In this document: in pieces, positions 16,538 to 25,505 of the stretch
Position numbering within the stretch: the first letter of the stretch is position 1
Layout of the letters: each line of letters starts with the position of its first letter
Source: RDYZ01 sp964518905
GTDB taxonomy: Bacteria; Cyanobacteriota; Cyanobacteriia; Cyanobacteriales; Geitlerinemataceae
NCBI GenBank assembly: GCA_964518905.1
Contig: CAZFJL010000021.1
Location: 1 to 64,000, forward strand
Reading direction: 5' to 3'
DNA: 64,000 nucleotides
Program-made: the position numbers and the translations under genes
Notes under the pieces: model-generated
Database searches by the model: none
What the model was told of the DNA's origin: nothing
The model's input: the letters and a program-made list of their open reading frames with translations, nothing else

Positions 16538-17257
16538 ATGATTGAAGACGAAAAACAGCTAGACGCGGATACGTCGGCAACGGATGCCGCATCTAGCGCA
16601 GATGTAACGCCACCCAATCCGAACACGGATGCCGATACGATTCCGGTTCACGACGCGATCGATCCCCTCGTCGCGGAAGCAGCAGCGGCGGCGGCGGCAG
16701 CTCAGGAAGCTCAAGCCGAGGTTCCAATGGAAGCTCTGGAAGCCTTGAAGACCACGGCTGAGATTGCTCAGGCACAGCTTGAGGAATTTAAGGCGCAGTA
16801 CACTCGCCTCGCGGCTGATTTTGAGAATTTTCGCAAACGCACTCAAAAAGAAAAGCTAGAACTTGAGGAGCAGTCGAAGTGCAACTCAATTAAAGAGCTG
16901 CTGCCCGTTGTCGATAACTTTGAGCGAGCTCGCGCTCATATCAAGCCGCAAAATGATGGTGAGATGACTATCCATAAAAGTTATCAAAGCGTCTACAAGC
17001 AGCTTGTTGAAGCACTGAAGCGCCTTGGCGTTGCGGCGATGCGTCCGGAAGGGGAGATTTTTGATCCGAACCTGCATGAGGCGGTGATGCGTGAGCAAAC
17101 GGAGGAGCATCCGGATGGAACTGTGCTCGAAGAGCTCATGCGCGGGTATGTGATGGGCGATCGAGTCTTGCGTCATGCCATGGTCAAGGTTGCGACGGCT
17201 CCGGATTTTGTACCGGGTGAAGCGCCTGAAGCTGCCAGCATCGAGGATGCTGAGTGA
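16538..17257 (+). CDS. grpE: Nucleotide exchange factor GrpE
   Basis: A 239-residue DnaK co-chaperone that releases ADP. The N-terminal 55 residues are acidic and Ala-rich (EAAAAAAAAQEAQAE), followed by the long coiled-coil and the conserved ADFENFRKRTQKEKLE, LLPVVDNFERA and the C-terminal beta domain ending GDRVLRHAMVKVA. An ATG at 16529 is also in frame, but GGAAGGA (16522-16528) sits at normal ribosome-binding distance from the ATG at 16538 and too close to 16529, so I use 16538. grpE is followed by dnaK, but about 900 bp of IS605 debris now separates the two genes. Confidence 0.96.
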   Translation: MIEDEKQLDADTSATDAASSADVTPPNPNTDADTIPVHDAIDPLVAEAAAAAAAAQEAQAEVPMEALEALKTTAEIAQAQLEEFKAQYTRLAADFENFRKRTQKEKLELEEQSKCNSIKELLPVVDNFERARAHIKPQNDGEMTIHKSYQSVYKQLVEALKRLGVAAMRPEGEIFDPNLHEAVMREQTEEHPDGTVLEELMRGYVMGDRVLRHAMVKVATAPDFVPGEAPEAASIEDAE

Positions 17258-17335
17258 TATCGATCGTGCTGTTCCTTCCCGGCGGTATAAGTCACACGGT
17301 CGTTCACCCAAAATGGGTCTAAAAACCCGTTCCCT

Positions 17336-18062
17336 TTGACCATTCTGGGGTGGGTCACAAGCCCCGGACTTTTAGTCCGCATCCGGTGTCTGTAACGTTC
17401 CAATCAATTCTGCCAGCACATCCGTCTGAATGATGCGAAGTTTCTGTCAGAATGCCACTAGCATGATGAACGGAGAGACATCGACCCTAAAACGCAACCG
17501 TTGGTTGCACGATTCATCACCGTCCAGTAATCGTATGAAAGCTCGCTATACATACCGAATTTACCCAAACCAGATGCAGCGAGCCAGCCTTGCTCAATTG
17601 TTTGGCTGTGTTCGAGTTGTGTATAACGATGCCCTAGCGATGGTGAACTCTAGACCGGATGGTGAAAAATGGCCGAGCAATAATGATTTGCAAAAGCTGG
17701 TGATTACGCAGGCGAAACGGACAGCAGAACGGGAGTGGTTAGCTGAAGTCAGCAACATTCCCCTACAGCAGTCGGTTCAAGACTTAGGCGTAGCGTTTAA
17801 GAATTGGTTCGCGGCGCTCAAGGGCAAAGGTAAAGCTAAGTTCCCTCGGTTCAAAAAGCGAACAAACGAGCAGTCAGCGCGATTTACCCGAACAGGCAAG
17901 TCGGCGCTGGATTGGCGCACGACTCTAAATGGACGCGGAGGGCGCGTCAGACTAGCTTGCTAGCTATGCCCGATGAAACGTCAAGCCAAAAAGTAGAGCA
18001 GCAGCTTGGTCTGTTTGCCTAGCTTTAGAATCCTCGGACTTGTAGTCCGAGGAGCATGTCAA
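17336..18062 (+). mobile_element. IS200/IS605-type element, decayed, inserted between grpE and dnaK
   Basis: The left end (17336-17385) carries TTGACCATTCTGGGG and a GGACTTTTAGTCC hairpin; the right end (17992-18062) carries GTAGAGCAGCAGC and a GGACTTGTAGTCC hairpin, closing with GGAGCATGTCAA. Both ends match the 241-bp element at 15981-16221. Inside is the N-terminal third of tnpB, followed directly by the tnpB 3' end; there is no tnpA. Single-strand Y1 transposition leaves no target duplication, and none is seen. Confidence 0.8.
17535..17963 (+). pseudogene. Truncated TnpB (RNA-guided nuclease family) pseudogene
   Basis: From the ATG at 17535 the frame reads MKARYTYRIYPNQMQRASLA, then LFGCVRVVYNDALA, IPLQQSVQDLGVAFKNWF and FPRFKKRTNEQSARFTRTG, the normal N-terminal domain of TnpB. 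After about residue 125 it jumps to the 3'-terminal part of the gene in another frame and stops at 17963. The RuvC catalytic motifs and zinc ribbon are gone, so no nuclease can be made. Confidence 0.85.
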
Positions 18063-18240
18063 GCTAAAATCAAGATCAAATACCGCCGCCGAGGGACACT
18101 CGGAGGCTTAAAACGTGCGTGGAAGCAAGCGTCCGCCTGGTTCGCCAGCGGTCGCCGATGAAGCGCAAACCCATCGAATCAAGTCGGGCAACCGGTCGGC
18201 TTGTTAGGGAATCCCCGCGCCGTTAGGCCGGGGAAGATGT
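18063..18240 (+). mobile_element. Second IS605 right-end remnant abutting dnaK
   Basis: Directly after the first element come tnpB-like codons (IKIKYRRRGTLGGLKRAWKQ in one frame) and then a different right-end hairpin, AATCCCCGCGCCGTTAGGC and GGGGAAGATGTCAA. This is a different right-end type from the other three and resembles the one at 25506-25550. It ends about 45 bp before the dnaK start. Confidence 0.65.
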
Positions 18241-18285
18241 CAAAATGTTCTCTTCAGTCTCACCCCCCAGGCAGTATTCAAGCTC

Positions 18286-20565
18286 ATGGGCAAAGTCATC
18301 GGAATCGACCTTGGCACGACAAATAGCTGCGTAGCAGTGCTCGAAGGTGGTAAGCCCGTCGTGATTGCCAACTCAGAAGGTGGGCGAACCACTCCGAGTA
18401 TGGTCGGCTTCGGCAAGAATGGCGATCGGCTCGTCGGTCAACTTGCCAAGCGTCAGGCCGTCACCAATGCTGAGAACACCGTTTTCAGCATCAAGCGTTT
18501 TATTGGACGGCGTTGGGATGAAACCGAATCCGAGCGATCGCACGTTCCCTATGTCTGCATCCTCGGGCGCGACGATACGGTCGATGTGGAGATTCGCGGC
18601 GTTCGCCATACGCCGCAGGAAATCTCGGCGATGATTTTGCAGAAGCTCAAGCAAGATGCAGAAGCATATCTGAGCGAGCCAGTCACCCAAGCGGTGATTA
18701 CGGTTCCGGCCTACTTCACCGATGGTCAACGGCAGGCCACCAAAGATGCGGGCACGATCGCGGGGCTAGAAGTCTTGCGTATCATCAACGAGCCCACCTC
18801 AGCGGCGTTGGCCTACGGCCTTGACAAGCAAGACACCGAGCAAACCGTCCTAGTCTTTGACCTCGGCGGCGGCACATTCGACGTCTCGGTGATGCAACTC
18901 GGCGACGGTATCTTTGAAGTCAAGTCTACGGCAGGCAACAATCACCTCGGCGGTGATGATTTTGATAATGCTGTCCTAAGCTGGCTAGTGGCGGAATTTG
19001 CGAGCCAGACCAATATTGATCTGTCTGGCGACAAGATGGCTTTGCAGCGGATTCGCGAAGCCGCAGAAAAGGCCAAGATTGAACTATCGGGCGCTCAATC
19101 CACGTCGATTAATTTGCCGTTTATTACGGCGGACGAAACGGGACCGAAACATTTAGAACTGGACTTTACGCGGTCTCAATTCGAGGAACTAACGCAGTCC
19201 TTGGTGGATAGCACGATCGGGCCGGTGGAGAGCGCGTTACAGGATTCGGGACTGATGCCCGAAGAGATCGATCGGATTATTTTGGTCGGCGGTTCAACCC
19301 GAATTCCGGCAGTTCAGGCGGCAATCTCTAACTATTTTGGTGGTCGAACCCTCGATCGATCGGTCAACCCCGATGAAGCCGTCGCCACGGGAGCCACGAT
19401 CCAGGCCGGTGTGCTGGGCGGCGAAGTTCAAGATGTTCTGCTCCTCGACGTGACCCCCCTCTCGCTCGGAATCGAAACGCTTGGCGAGGTCTTCACGAAA
19501 GTTATCGAGCGCAACACGACGATTCCGACCAGCAAATCGCAGATGTTTTCGACCGCAACGGACGGTCAAACATCCGTCGAAGTCCATGTGCTCCAGGGCG
19601 AACGGGCTTTGGCGAGCGATAACAAGAGTCTTGGCAGCTTCACGCTGATGGGCATTCCGCCCGCACCGCGTGGCATCCCACAGATCGAAGTGTCATTTGA
19701 AATCGACGCGAACGGCATTTTGAACGTGTCGGCACGGGATAAAGGCACAGGTCGCGCCCAGAGTATTCAAATCTCTAATACGGGGGGCTTAAGTTCCAGC
19801 GAAATTGAGCAAATGCGTCAGGAGGCGGAAGCTAACGCCGATCGCGATACTCGTCAGCGTGCCCTGATTGAGCTGCGCAACCAGGCCGAAGCGCTGTTTT
19901 ATAACTACGAAGACACCCTCAAGCACAATGCGGACATAGTGCGCGAGGAAATGAAAGTCGATGTGGAGGAAAAAGGTCAGATTTTGCGCGAAGTCATGGT
20001 CGGTGAAGATCTAGACGTCGCGCGGGCCGCACTCGACAAATATCAACAGGCGCTCTTTGCGATCGGCTCAGAAATCTACCAAGGCAAAAATCCGCCCAGC
20101 TTGGGAAGCACGATGCCGCAGACCGGCGCTCCCAAGGTCTCGACAACGGCTGAAGCTTCGACCTCAGAAGCGTTACCCGAGGAAGAGCCCCCAGCCCAGC
20201 TCGATGATCTATTCGGGCCGCAGCGTGCAGCCGAAGAGTCGGCCAAGGCAGCGGGTTCGGTCTTTGAGGAAGACGACGAGTTGGCGGAGCTGCTCTCGGA
20301 TCTCGAAAATTTAGCAAAATCCAAAACCCAAAAGGCGAAAGCGTCACCCGCTCCCAGTGCCGCCCCCACACCAGCACCACCTCCAGCAGCCACGCCGTCC
20401 GCTGCTACCCCTGCCAATCCGATGACGTCTTCGCCTGCGGCGACTCCCGCTTCGGCTCCTGAACCTCCCGCGCCAGACAATCCATTTGAAACAGCCGCCA
20501 GCGAGGAGACTCGCCGTCCCGCCAGTGGTGGTGATGATGCCGATACGAGTAACCCGTTCATGTAG
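18286..20565 (+). CDS. dnaK: Hsp70 chaperone DnaK, long-tailed (probably DnaK1 type)
   Basis: A 759-residue Hsp70. The N-terminal ATPase domain has IDLGTTNSCVAVLEGG, VFDLGGGTFDVSVMQLGDG and VGGSTRIPAVQ; the substrate-binding domain starts near residue 390 (DVTPLSLGIETLGEV). The last 170 residues or so are a low-complexity, Ala/Pro/Ser-rich acidic extension ending TSNPFM, much longer than in the housekeeping DnaK of about 635 residues. Linkage to grpE and pilB matches the DnaK1 neighbourhood in Synechocystis, and the FIGRRWDETESERSHVPY stretch is of that type; I infer DnaK1. No CIRCE element is seen upstream; the promoter region now consists of IS605 debris. Confidence 0.96.
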   Translation: MGKVIGIDLGTTNSCVAVLEGGKPVVIANSEGGRTTPSMVGFGKNGDRLVGQLAKRQAVTNAENTVFSIKRFIGRRWDETESERSHVPYVCILGRDDTVDVEIRGVRHTPQEISAMILQKLKQDAEAYLSEPVTQAVITVPAYFTDGQRQATKDAGTIAGLEVLRIINEPTSAALAYGLDKQDTEQTVLVFDLGGGTFDVSVMQLGDGIFEVKSTAGNNHLGGDDFDNAVLSWLVAEFASQTNIDLSGDKMALQRIREAAEKAKIELSGAQSTSINLPFITADETGPKHLELDFTRSQFEELTQSLVDSTIGPVESALQDSGLMPEEIDRIILVGGSTRIPAVQAAISNYFGGRTLDRSVNPDEAVATGATIQAGVLGGEVQDVLLLDVTPLSLGIETLGEVFTKVIERNTTIPTSKSQMFSTATDGQTSVEVHVLQGERALASDNKSLGSFTLMGIPPAPRGIPQIEVSFEIDANGILNVSARDKGTGRAQSIQISNTGGLSSSEIEQMRQEAEANADRDTRQRALIELRNQAEALFYNYEDTLKHNADIVREEMKVDVEEKGQILREVMVGEDLDVARAALDKYQQALFAIGSEIYQGKNPPSLGSTMPQTGAPKVSTTAEASTSEALPEEEPPAQLDDLFGPQRAAEESAKAAGSVFEEDDELAELLSDLENLAKSKTQKAKASPAPSAAPTPAPPPAATPSAATPANPMTSSPAATPASAPEPPAPDNPFETAASEETRRPASGGDDADTSNPFM

Positions 20566-20571
20566 CTGGCT

Positions 20572-20600
20572 CCGAGGTTCGACTCAAAGGCCGACCTCGG
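20572..20600 (+). terminator. Hairpin after dnaK
   Basis: CCGAGGT (20572-20578) pairs with ACCTCGG (20594-20600), 6 bp after the dnaK stop. There is no T-run, so it is a weak terminator or an mRNA 3'-end stem. Confidence 0.45.
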
Positions 20601-20626
20601 TAGATTAAGCCATCATGCGTGAGTGC

Positions 20627-21520
20627 TTAGGCTTGAGGAATTTCGGGAAAGCGTTCGCGCGTGTGACTTTCTGCGGTGGATTTCAGCGTAACGGGCGTGC
20701 CTTTGCGCCCGATGAAAGTTGATCGATCAATCTGGCCTCGATGACGTAACTGCTCAAATTTCATCACGAGGGGTTGGTGGCATTCATAGACAGAGCTAAA
20801 GCCAACATTAGCCATGAGCTCGAACAGTGATGCCCGTGTAAGCCACGCGCTTTTTTCATTGCCGATCGATCCCCAGGCCGTGTGATCCTCGCCGTAGTCG
20901 CGTCCCCAATAGGTGCGGCCCTCATAGTCGTACGATCGCTCTGGGGTGAAGCTGACGTGCGTATCCACGATCGCCATCTGTCGCGTGACGCGATGGATAT
21001 CGGCCATAAATTTAAAGATATCCGGCGCGTCGAGATGGTAGAAGATGCCGAGACACAGCACTACATCAAACGTGCCATAGGTCTCAGGGTCAAGGTTACG
21101 CACGTCGTCGCAGAAAAATTCAATATTCTCTAACCCCCAAGCCTCGGCGGTAAACCGTGCTTTAGCCAGATTACTTTCGCGACCTTCGATACCGACGACC
21201 TGTGCGCCCTGCATGGCCAATTCCAGACCGTAGAGTCCTTCGAGACAGGCCAGATCGAGAATGCGTAGGCTCGAAAAATCGCTGCCGCATAGGTCGGAAA
21301 TAGCCTGAAGAAAACGTTGCAGCTTGGCCTCAACGTTCGATTTTTCCTGGGTTTGGCTGCCGTCGGGCAGGGTGATCACTTTCGGCAGTTCGGGGCCAAT
21401 CGTGTAGGACCCATCCGGCAAACGTAGATTGTGGTTCGTCCACTCGCCATAGCGATCGATGATGTGTTGTCGTTCTTGGGCGAGTTCGCTGAGATTCATA
21501 GATTCGGAGAGGGGGCGCAA
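20627..21520 (-). CDS. Class I SAM-dependent methyltransferase
   Basis: A 297-residue soluble methyltransferase. The SAM-binding motif I is LRILDLACLEGLYGLELA with the acidic end of beta-2 at VVGIEGRESNL; motif II/III are FFCDDVRNLDPETYGTFDVVLCLGIFYHL. The N-terminal 100 residues (YGEWTNHNLRLPDGSYTIG) resemble glycan- or small-molecule-methyltransferase leaders of the CmoB-like/Methyltransf_23 sort. No substrate can be read from context: it is convergent with dnaK and its upstream neighbour is a diguanylate cyclase. The start at 21520 gives MRPLSESMNL; the ATG at 21499 (MNLSELAQERQ) is a good alternative. Confidence 0.82.
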   Translation of the reverse strand: MRPLSESMNLSELAQERQHIIDRYGEWTNHNLRLPDGSYTIGPELPKVITLPDGSQTQEKSNVEAKLQRFLQAISDLCGSDFSSLRILDLACLEGLYGLELAMQGAQVVGIEGRESNLAKARFTAEAWGLENIEFFCDDVRNLDPETYGTFDVVLCLGIFYHLDAPDIFKFMADIHRVTRQMAIVDTHVSFTPERSYDYEGRTYWGRDYGEDHTAWGSIGNEKSAWLTRASLFELMANVGFSSVYECHQPLVMKFEQLRHRGQIDRSTFIGRKGTPVTLKSTAESHTRERFPEIPQA

Positions 21521-21599
21521 TAATCGGGGGATCAGCCCCTAGGAAAAGCATTCGATCGGGACTCAATGACGAATCGATTATCACCGCTGGCGGCACGTT

Positions 21600-21716
21600 T
21601 ATAGCAGAAGCCGATTAAATTAGGACACTCTCGTCTAAGTTGAAAACCGCACTTCGACTCCGCTCAGTGCTCTCAGCTTTTTTTGATACGTCCTAAGCAA
21701 ATCGTTTTTTGCTATA
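21600..21716. mobile_element. 117-bp MITE, copy B of a two-copy family
   Basis: The ends 21600-21626 (starting TATAGCAGAAGCCGATT) and 21690-21716 (ending TTTTTTGCTATA) are inverted repeats matching at about 21 of 27 positions. The interior is almost identical to copy A at 7193-7308, including ACTTCGACTCCGCTCAGTGC. There is no coding potential. It lies upstream of the methyltransferase gene and after the 3' end of the diguanylate cyclase gene. Confidence 0.78.
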
Positions 21717-21759
21717 GCTCATTTCATCTGAATTACAGCGAGTGATCACTCCGGCAGTG

Positions 21760-24495
21760 CTAACTAGAGTTCGTCGCATCTGGAACATCACACATCCAGA
21801 TATTTCGCCCAGCATTTTTGGCGCGATAGAGTGCCTGATCGGCGGACTCAATCAAGGTCTGATAGGTCTGATCATCTTTGGGAACTTGGCAGGCAACACC
21901 CAGGCTGATCGTGACGCAGCGACGCTGATTGTCTACCGTTGAGTGAAAAATATTCAGATCCTGCACCGCTTGGCGAAGCGATTCGGCCACAAAAATCGCA
22001 CCCATGATTGTTGTTTCCGGCAAAATGACCACAAATTCCTCGCCGCCATACCGTGCCAAAAGATCGATTGATCGACTGACCTGTTTTGCCGCCGTTCGTG
22101 CAATTTGAATCAAACAACTGTCACCTGCTGGGTGGCCATGAGTATCGTTGTAAGCCTTGAAGTGATCGACATCAAACAAAATTAATGAGATCGGGGCTTG
22201 TGTGCAAAGTAGGCGATTCCATGCCTGCTTGAGAGTCAGATCAAAACGGCGACGATTGGCAATTTGAGTTAGGCCATCAATTTCGCTCAATTCTTTAAGA
22301 CGTGCATTAGCCTTTGCGAGTTTGGCATTGATTTGGGTCAGGTGCTGGGATTGATGATTGACCTGATCTAGGAGCTCGGCATGTTGAATCGCGATCGCCA
22401 GTTGCTCCGCAACTTCTTGCAGTAAATCAAGTTCATCAGACTGCCACTGACGCTGAGTTGTGCAGGCATGGACAACCAGTAGACCCCAGACTTGGGTCGA
22501 AGTCTGGGATGATCGATTCGTTGATTCTTGGGCGATCGTGGCAACCATTTTTGAGCGGGCACCCGTATCACTAACACCTTGAAACAAACACGTCCGCCAA
22601 TCCTGTTCATTCATATCGGCAACGATCCAAGCCCGATCCGAGTGTAGAAAAAAATCAAAACAGTCTGCGATGAGTGGGGGTTGTCTTTGTCGCATCCTAA
22701 GGGTAATGGGATAATTGGAGTGGGTTGATTCCCAAACAATTTCGGTTTGCAAAGACTCGTTAAAGCGATAGATCATGACGCGATCAGCCTGAAGATTTTG
22801 CTGTACCTCCGTCACAGTACTTGCAAAAATGCAGTCCAAATCAAGGCTTTGACGAATATTTTGAGAAATGCGACGAAGGGTATATTCCCGTTCGGCTTGA
22901 TAGATCAAAGATGACTGCGCCCGCTTAATGGTTGTGATCTCGCGCGAGACGATCAAAATCGACGTTACTTCACCGCTATTATTAATTTCTGGAATCACCC
23001 GTGATAGAAAAATCTGAACACACCCCATCCAGGTCTCTTCTGTTTCTATAATCTGCTCACATTGAGTAAAAATCGCAAGATCACAGACCGTTTTCCACTG
23101 CTGAACCAGCTTTTTAGACATACCTAATTCACAATTAGTTTTACCTAAAAAATCGCAAAGTGGAATCCCGCGCCACTCTTCAAGAGTGGGATTGACATAT
23201 AGAAAATGTCCTTCGCAATCAAGTCGCATAATTCCATCAGGCGATCGCTCGATCGCGGCCTGAAAAATTTCGGCCTGTTGCCGCAAATCCAGCACTTCAG
23301 ATTGCTGAGAGGTCGAGGGGGTTTCACGATCAAAAAGAATAAGGTAATAGCCTCGAATCCCCCTGTCTGACGGATTTGAAGCAATGCACGTACTGGATTG
23401 TTGACAACTTAGCAATGAGTCGTTTGAGGTGGATCGAAAATCTCCGATCGATCGCCCGGAAGCAGAATCAAAATCAACGCTCACCCCCACCCAGGCAGGT
23501 TGAGGCTTTTCACCATCTCGATTGATCGTGATCGCTCGCAGATTCGCTGGCGTAATCAAAGGAGAATTCCATTCATCCTCCGAGACATCAGCTACAAAAG
23601 ATAGAGGAATTGCGTCTACTTCACATTTTTCTCTCGGTGCATTAATCTTTCTCCTCTTCTCCCGAATTAGATCAAGATTGATAACGTTGCTCATCGTTGA
23701 TGTTTCACTTACATCGCACGTCAATATTGTTGTTAGTATTGCCGCAGCCGCTTTTCCCCAGACCTCCGATACCAATCGTCCATAAACGTTTTCTAAAGAG
23801 CAATTCCAGCGTTTTTTATAGGCAGAATTTACGGCTTTAAATCGGAACTGAGGATCAAGATAAACAAGGCAAAAGGGCAGTGTTTCAAGTAAATTCGATG
23901 TATCTGCGGCAACTTGAGTCAGCGGCGATCGCAGGTGCTCAGGCCGCGATACATCTAGAGCCTGTTTGGAACGAAGAGGGGAAGCTGGAGAAGTATTAGA
24001 GAAAGAATGAAGGTCGCTATCTTGGTCAAAGGATATATCTCGCGACCCGGTTTTCTGATTAGATAAATGATGGGGTAATTGTTCCGGCGGGGTCGTAAGA
24101 AAAGTGTCGCGTGATGGGGAATCGACTTGGAATGGGGCTACGTGTTTCCGAGTGTCATCAATGCTAGGAAAGCACTCTTGTAAGATGAGCCAATGACGAT
24201 TCGGAGCTATATCTGGTACAACTTTCCAACTAATAATTCGATGATGTTCACTTTCATCTAATGCCTGCCATCGCCCCGACTGATTGATATCAGGACAGAT
24301 TTGATTCCAATCACAATGAACACCGATCCACCCCTCAAATAGAGTCCTATACTCTAGTACTTCGACTGGCTGACCTAGGAACTGACATGCTGCGCGATTC
24401 ACCGCATAGCAGCGCCATGCATCATCGACAATCACGATCGGCTCGCGAGATGCAGCCAGGAGTTGCAACAACAAATCGGGGAGGGCATCAGGCAT
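21760..24495 (-). CDS. PAS-PAS-PAS-GAF-GGDEF diguanylate cyclase
   Basis: A 911-residue soluble signalling protein predicted to make cyclic-di-GMP. PAS-like domains lie at about 11-75 (EPIVIVDDAWRCYAVNRAA), 205-270 (FCLVYLDPQFRFKAVNSAY) and 405-510 (SPDGIMRLDCEGHFLYVNP); a phytochrome-like GAF domain is at about 545-715 and the GGDEF domain at 740-905. The active-site loop is GGEEF (817-821) and the inhibitory I-site RSID (808-811) is intact, so activity with product inhibition is expected. The GAF reads VVHACTTQRQW, without an obvious bilin Cys. Residues 80-200 and 275-400 are Ser/Thr-rich and poorly conserved. No transmembrane segments. Confidence 0.93.
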   Translation of the reverse strand: MPDALPDLLLQLLAASREPIVIVDDAWRCYAVNRAACQFLGQPVEVLEYRTLFEGWIGVHCDWNQICPDINQSGRWQALDESEHHRIISWKVVPDIAPNRHWLILQECFPSIDDTRKHVAPFQVDSPSRDTFLTTPPEQLPHHLSNQKTGSRDISFDQDSDLHSFSNTSPASPLRSKQALDVSRPEHLRSPLTQVAADTSNLLETLPFCLVYLDPQFRFKAVNSAYKKRWNCSLENVYGRLVSEVWGKAAAAILTTILTCDVSETSTMSNVINLDLIREKRRKINAPREKCEVDAIPLSFVADVSEDEWNSPLITPANLRAITINRDGEKPQPAWVGVSVDFDSASGRSIGDFRSTSNDSLLSCQQSSTCIASNPSDRGIRGYYLILFDRETPSTSQQSEVLDLRQQAEIFQAAIERSPDGIMRLDCEGHFLYVNPTLEEWRGIPLCDFLGKTNCELGMSKKLVQQWKTVCDLAIFTQCEQIIETEETWMGCVQIFLSRVIPEINNSGEVTSILIVSREITTIKRAQSSLIYQAEREYTLRRISQNIRQSLDLDCIFASTVTEVQQNLQADRVMIYRFNESLQTEIVWESTHSNYPITLRMRQRQPPLIADCFDFFLHSDRAWIVADMNEQDWRTCLFQGVSDTGARSKMVATIAQESTNRSSQTSTQVWGLLVVHACTTQRQWQSDELDLLQEVAEQLAIAIQHAELLDQVNHQSQHLTQINAKLAKANARLKELSEIDGLTQIANRRRFDLTLKQAWNRLLCTQAPISLILFDVDHFKAYNDTHGHPAGDSCLIQIARTAAKQVSRSIDLLARYGGEEFVVILPETTIMGAIFVAESLRQAVQDLNIFHSTVDNQRRCVTISLGVACQVPKDDQTYQTLIESADQALYRAKNAGRNIWMCDVPDATNSS

Positions 24496-24648
24496 AAGCA
24501 GTCTTCACTCGATCGCAGGGCAGAAAGCTTTGCTTCTAGAGCAGTTTTGGATGTTACGCGATATTACTTGATTGGTTTTTAGCCAGGTTTTTAGGGTTCT
24601 AAGCTGTCACTCATCGTTCCCAAAACTGCTGTAGAGTCTTTATCGTCT

Positions 24649-24680
24649 ATCCCCTCCTGATTTTATCTTGGGGAGGGGAT
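24649..24680. terminator. Hairpin between rpiA and the diguanylate cyclase gene
   Basis: ATCCCCTCC (24649-24657) and GGAGGGGAT (24672-24680) form a perfect 9-bp stem, 64 bp after the rpiA stop on the minus strand. The T-rich side (TTTCTC, then ATTTTT) is on the plus-strand exit, so its effect on rpiA mRNA is uncertain. Confidence 0.5.
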
Positions 24681-24743
24681 TTTCTCTGATTTTTGCCTTA
24701 TCGCTCCATCACTAGCAACTGAAATCGCTAGCATAGTTCGAAA

Positions 24744-25451
24744 TTACATTTCCCGAACGGAGGGCTGGCCGTCGATAATTTCGCCGATCAAGACGGTGTC
24801 TGCCACATTGATAAATAAGCCGTTTTCCAGAACGCCCGGAATATTGTTTAAGACTTTTTCCAGTTCGGCAGGATGATCAATCCCCGACTCAAATTTCACA
24901 TCGACGACTAAGTTACCCTCATCCGTTACGACCGGCCCAGCTTTCTTGACGCCCATCCGCAACGTTGGCTGACCACCAAGCGCTTCGATCGCTCGCATCA
25001 CGGGCGTGACCGCCATGGGGATGACTTCCACCGGCAATAGAAATGTCGTTCCCAGTTTGTTGACCAGCTTCGAGCTATCGACCACGATGATAAATTCGTC
25101 GGCGAGGGAATCGACGATTTTTTCGCGCGTGTGGGCTGCGCCGCCGCCTTTGATGAGCTGCTTATCGGGATCGACTTCGTCCGCGCCGTCGATCGCCACG
25201 TCCATGTGGTCGATTTCGTCGAGGGTCGTCAGGGGAATGCCGTATTCTTTGGCCAATACGGTCGCCTGGAACGATGTCGGGACACCTTTGATGTCGGTCA
25301 GATCGCCCGAGGCGAGACGCTCACCGATGTACTGAATCGCGTAGGCCGTGGTCGAGCCGGTTCCGAGGCCGACGATCGATCCGGATTTGACGCGATCGGC
25401 AGCCGCTTTGCCGACTTGCTGTTTCATAACGGTAACGGGATCAGCGCTCAT
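24744..25451 (-). CDS. rpiA: Ribose-5-phosphate isomerase A
   Basis: Interconverts ribose-5-phosphate and ribulose-5-phosphate in the Calvin cycle and pentose phosphate pathway. Phosphate-binding GLGTGSTTAYAI, the active-site DGADEVDPDKQLIKGGGAAH and the base region REKIVDS are all present. The frame stays open to 25583, but the added 44 residues translate the right end of the IS605-type element, so I start at the ATG at 25451 (SADPVTVMKQQVG), giving 235 residues as usual. The element ends about 54 bp upstream of this start, so the present promoter must lie in those bases or inside the element. Confidence 0.95.
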   Translation of the reverse strand: MSADPVTVMKQQVGKAAADRVKSGSIVGLGTGSTTAYAIQYIGERLASGDLTDIKGVPTSFQATVLAKEYGIPLTTLDEIDHMDVAIDGADEVDPDKQLIKGGGAAHTREKIVDSLADEFIIVVDSSKLVNKLGTTFLLPVEVIPMAVTPVMRAIEALGGQPTLRMGVKKAGPVVTDEGNLVVDVKFESGIDHPAELEKVLNNIPGVLENGLFINVADTVLIGEIIDGQPSVREM

Positions 25452-25505
25452 GGCAAATTTCCTGATTAGTGAATGGACGGAGTTGATTGAATTGGGAGAG
25501 TTCAG

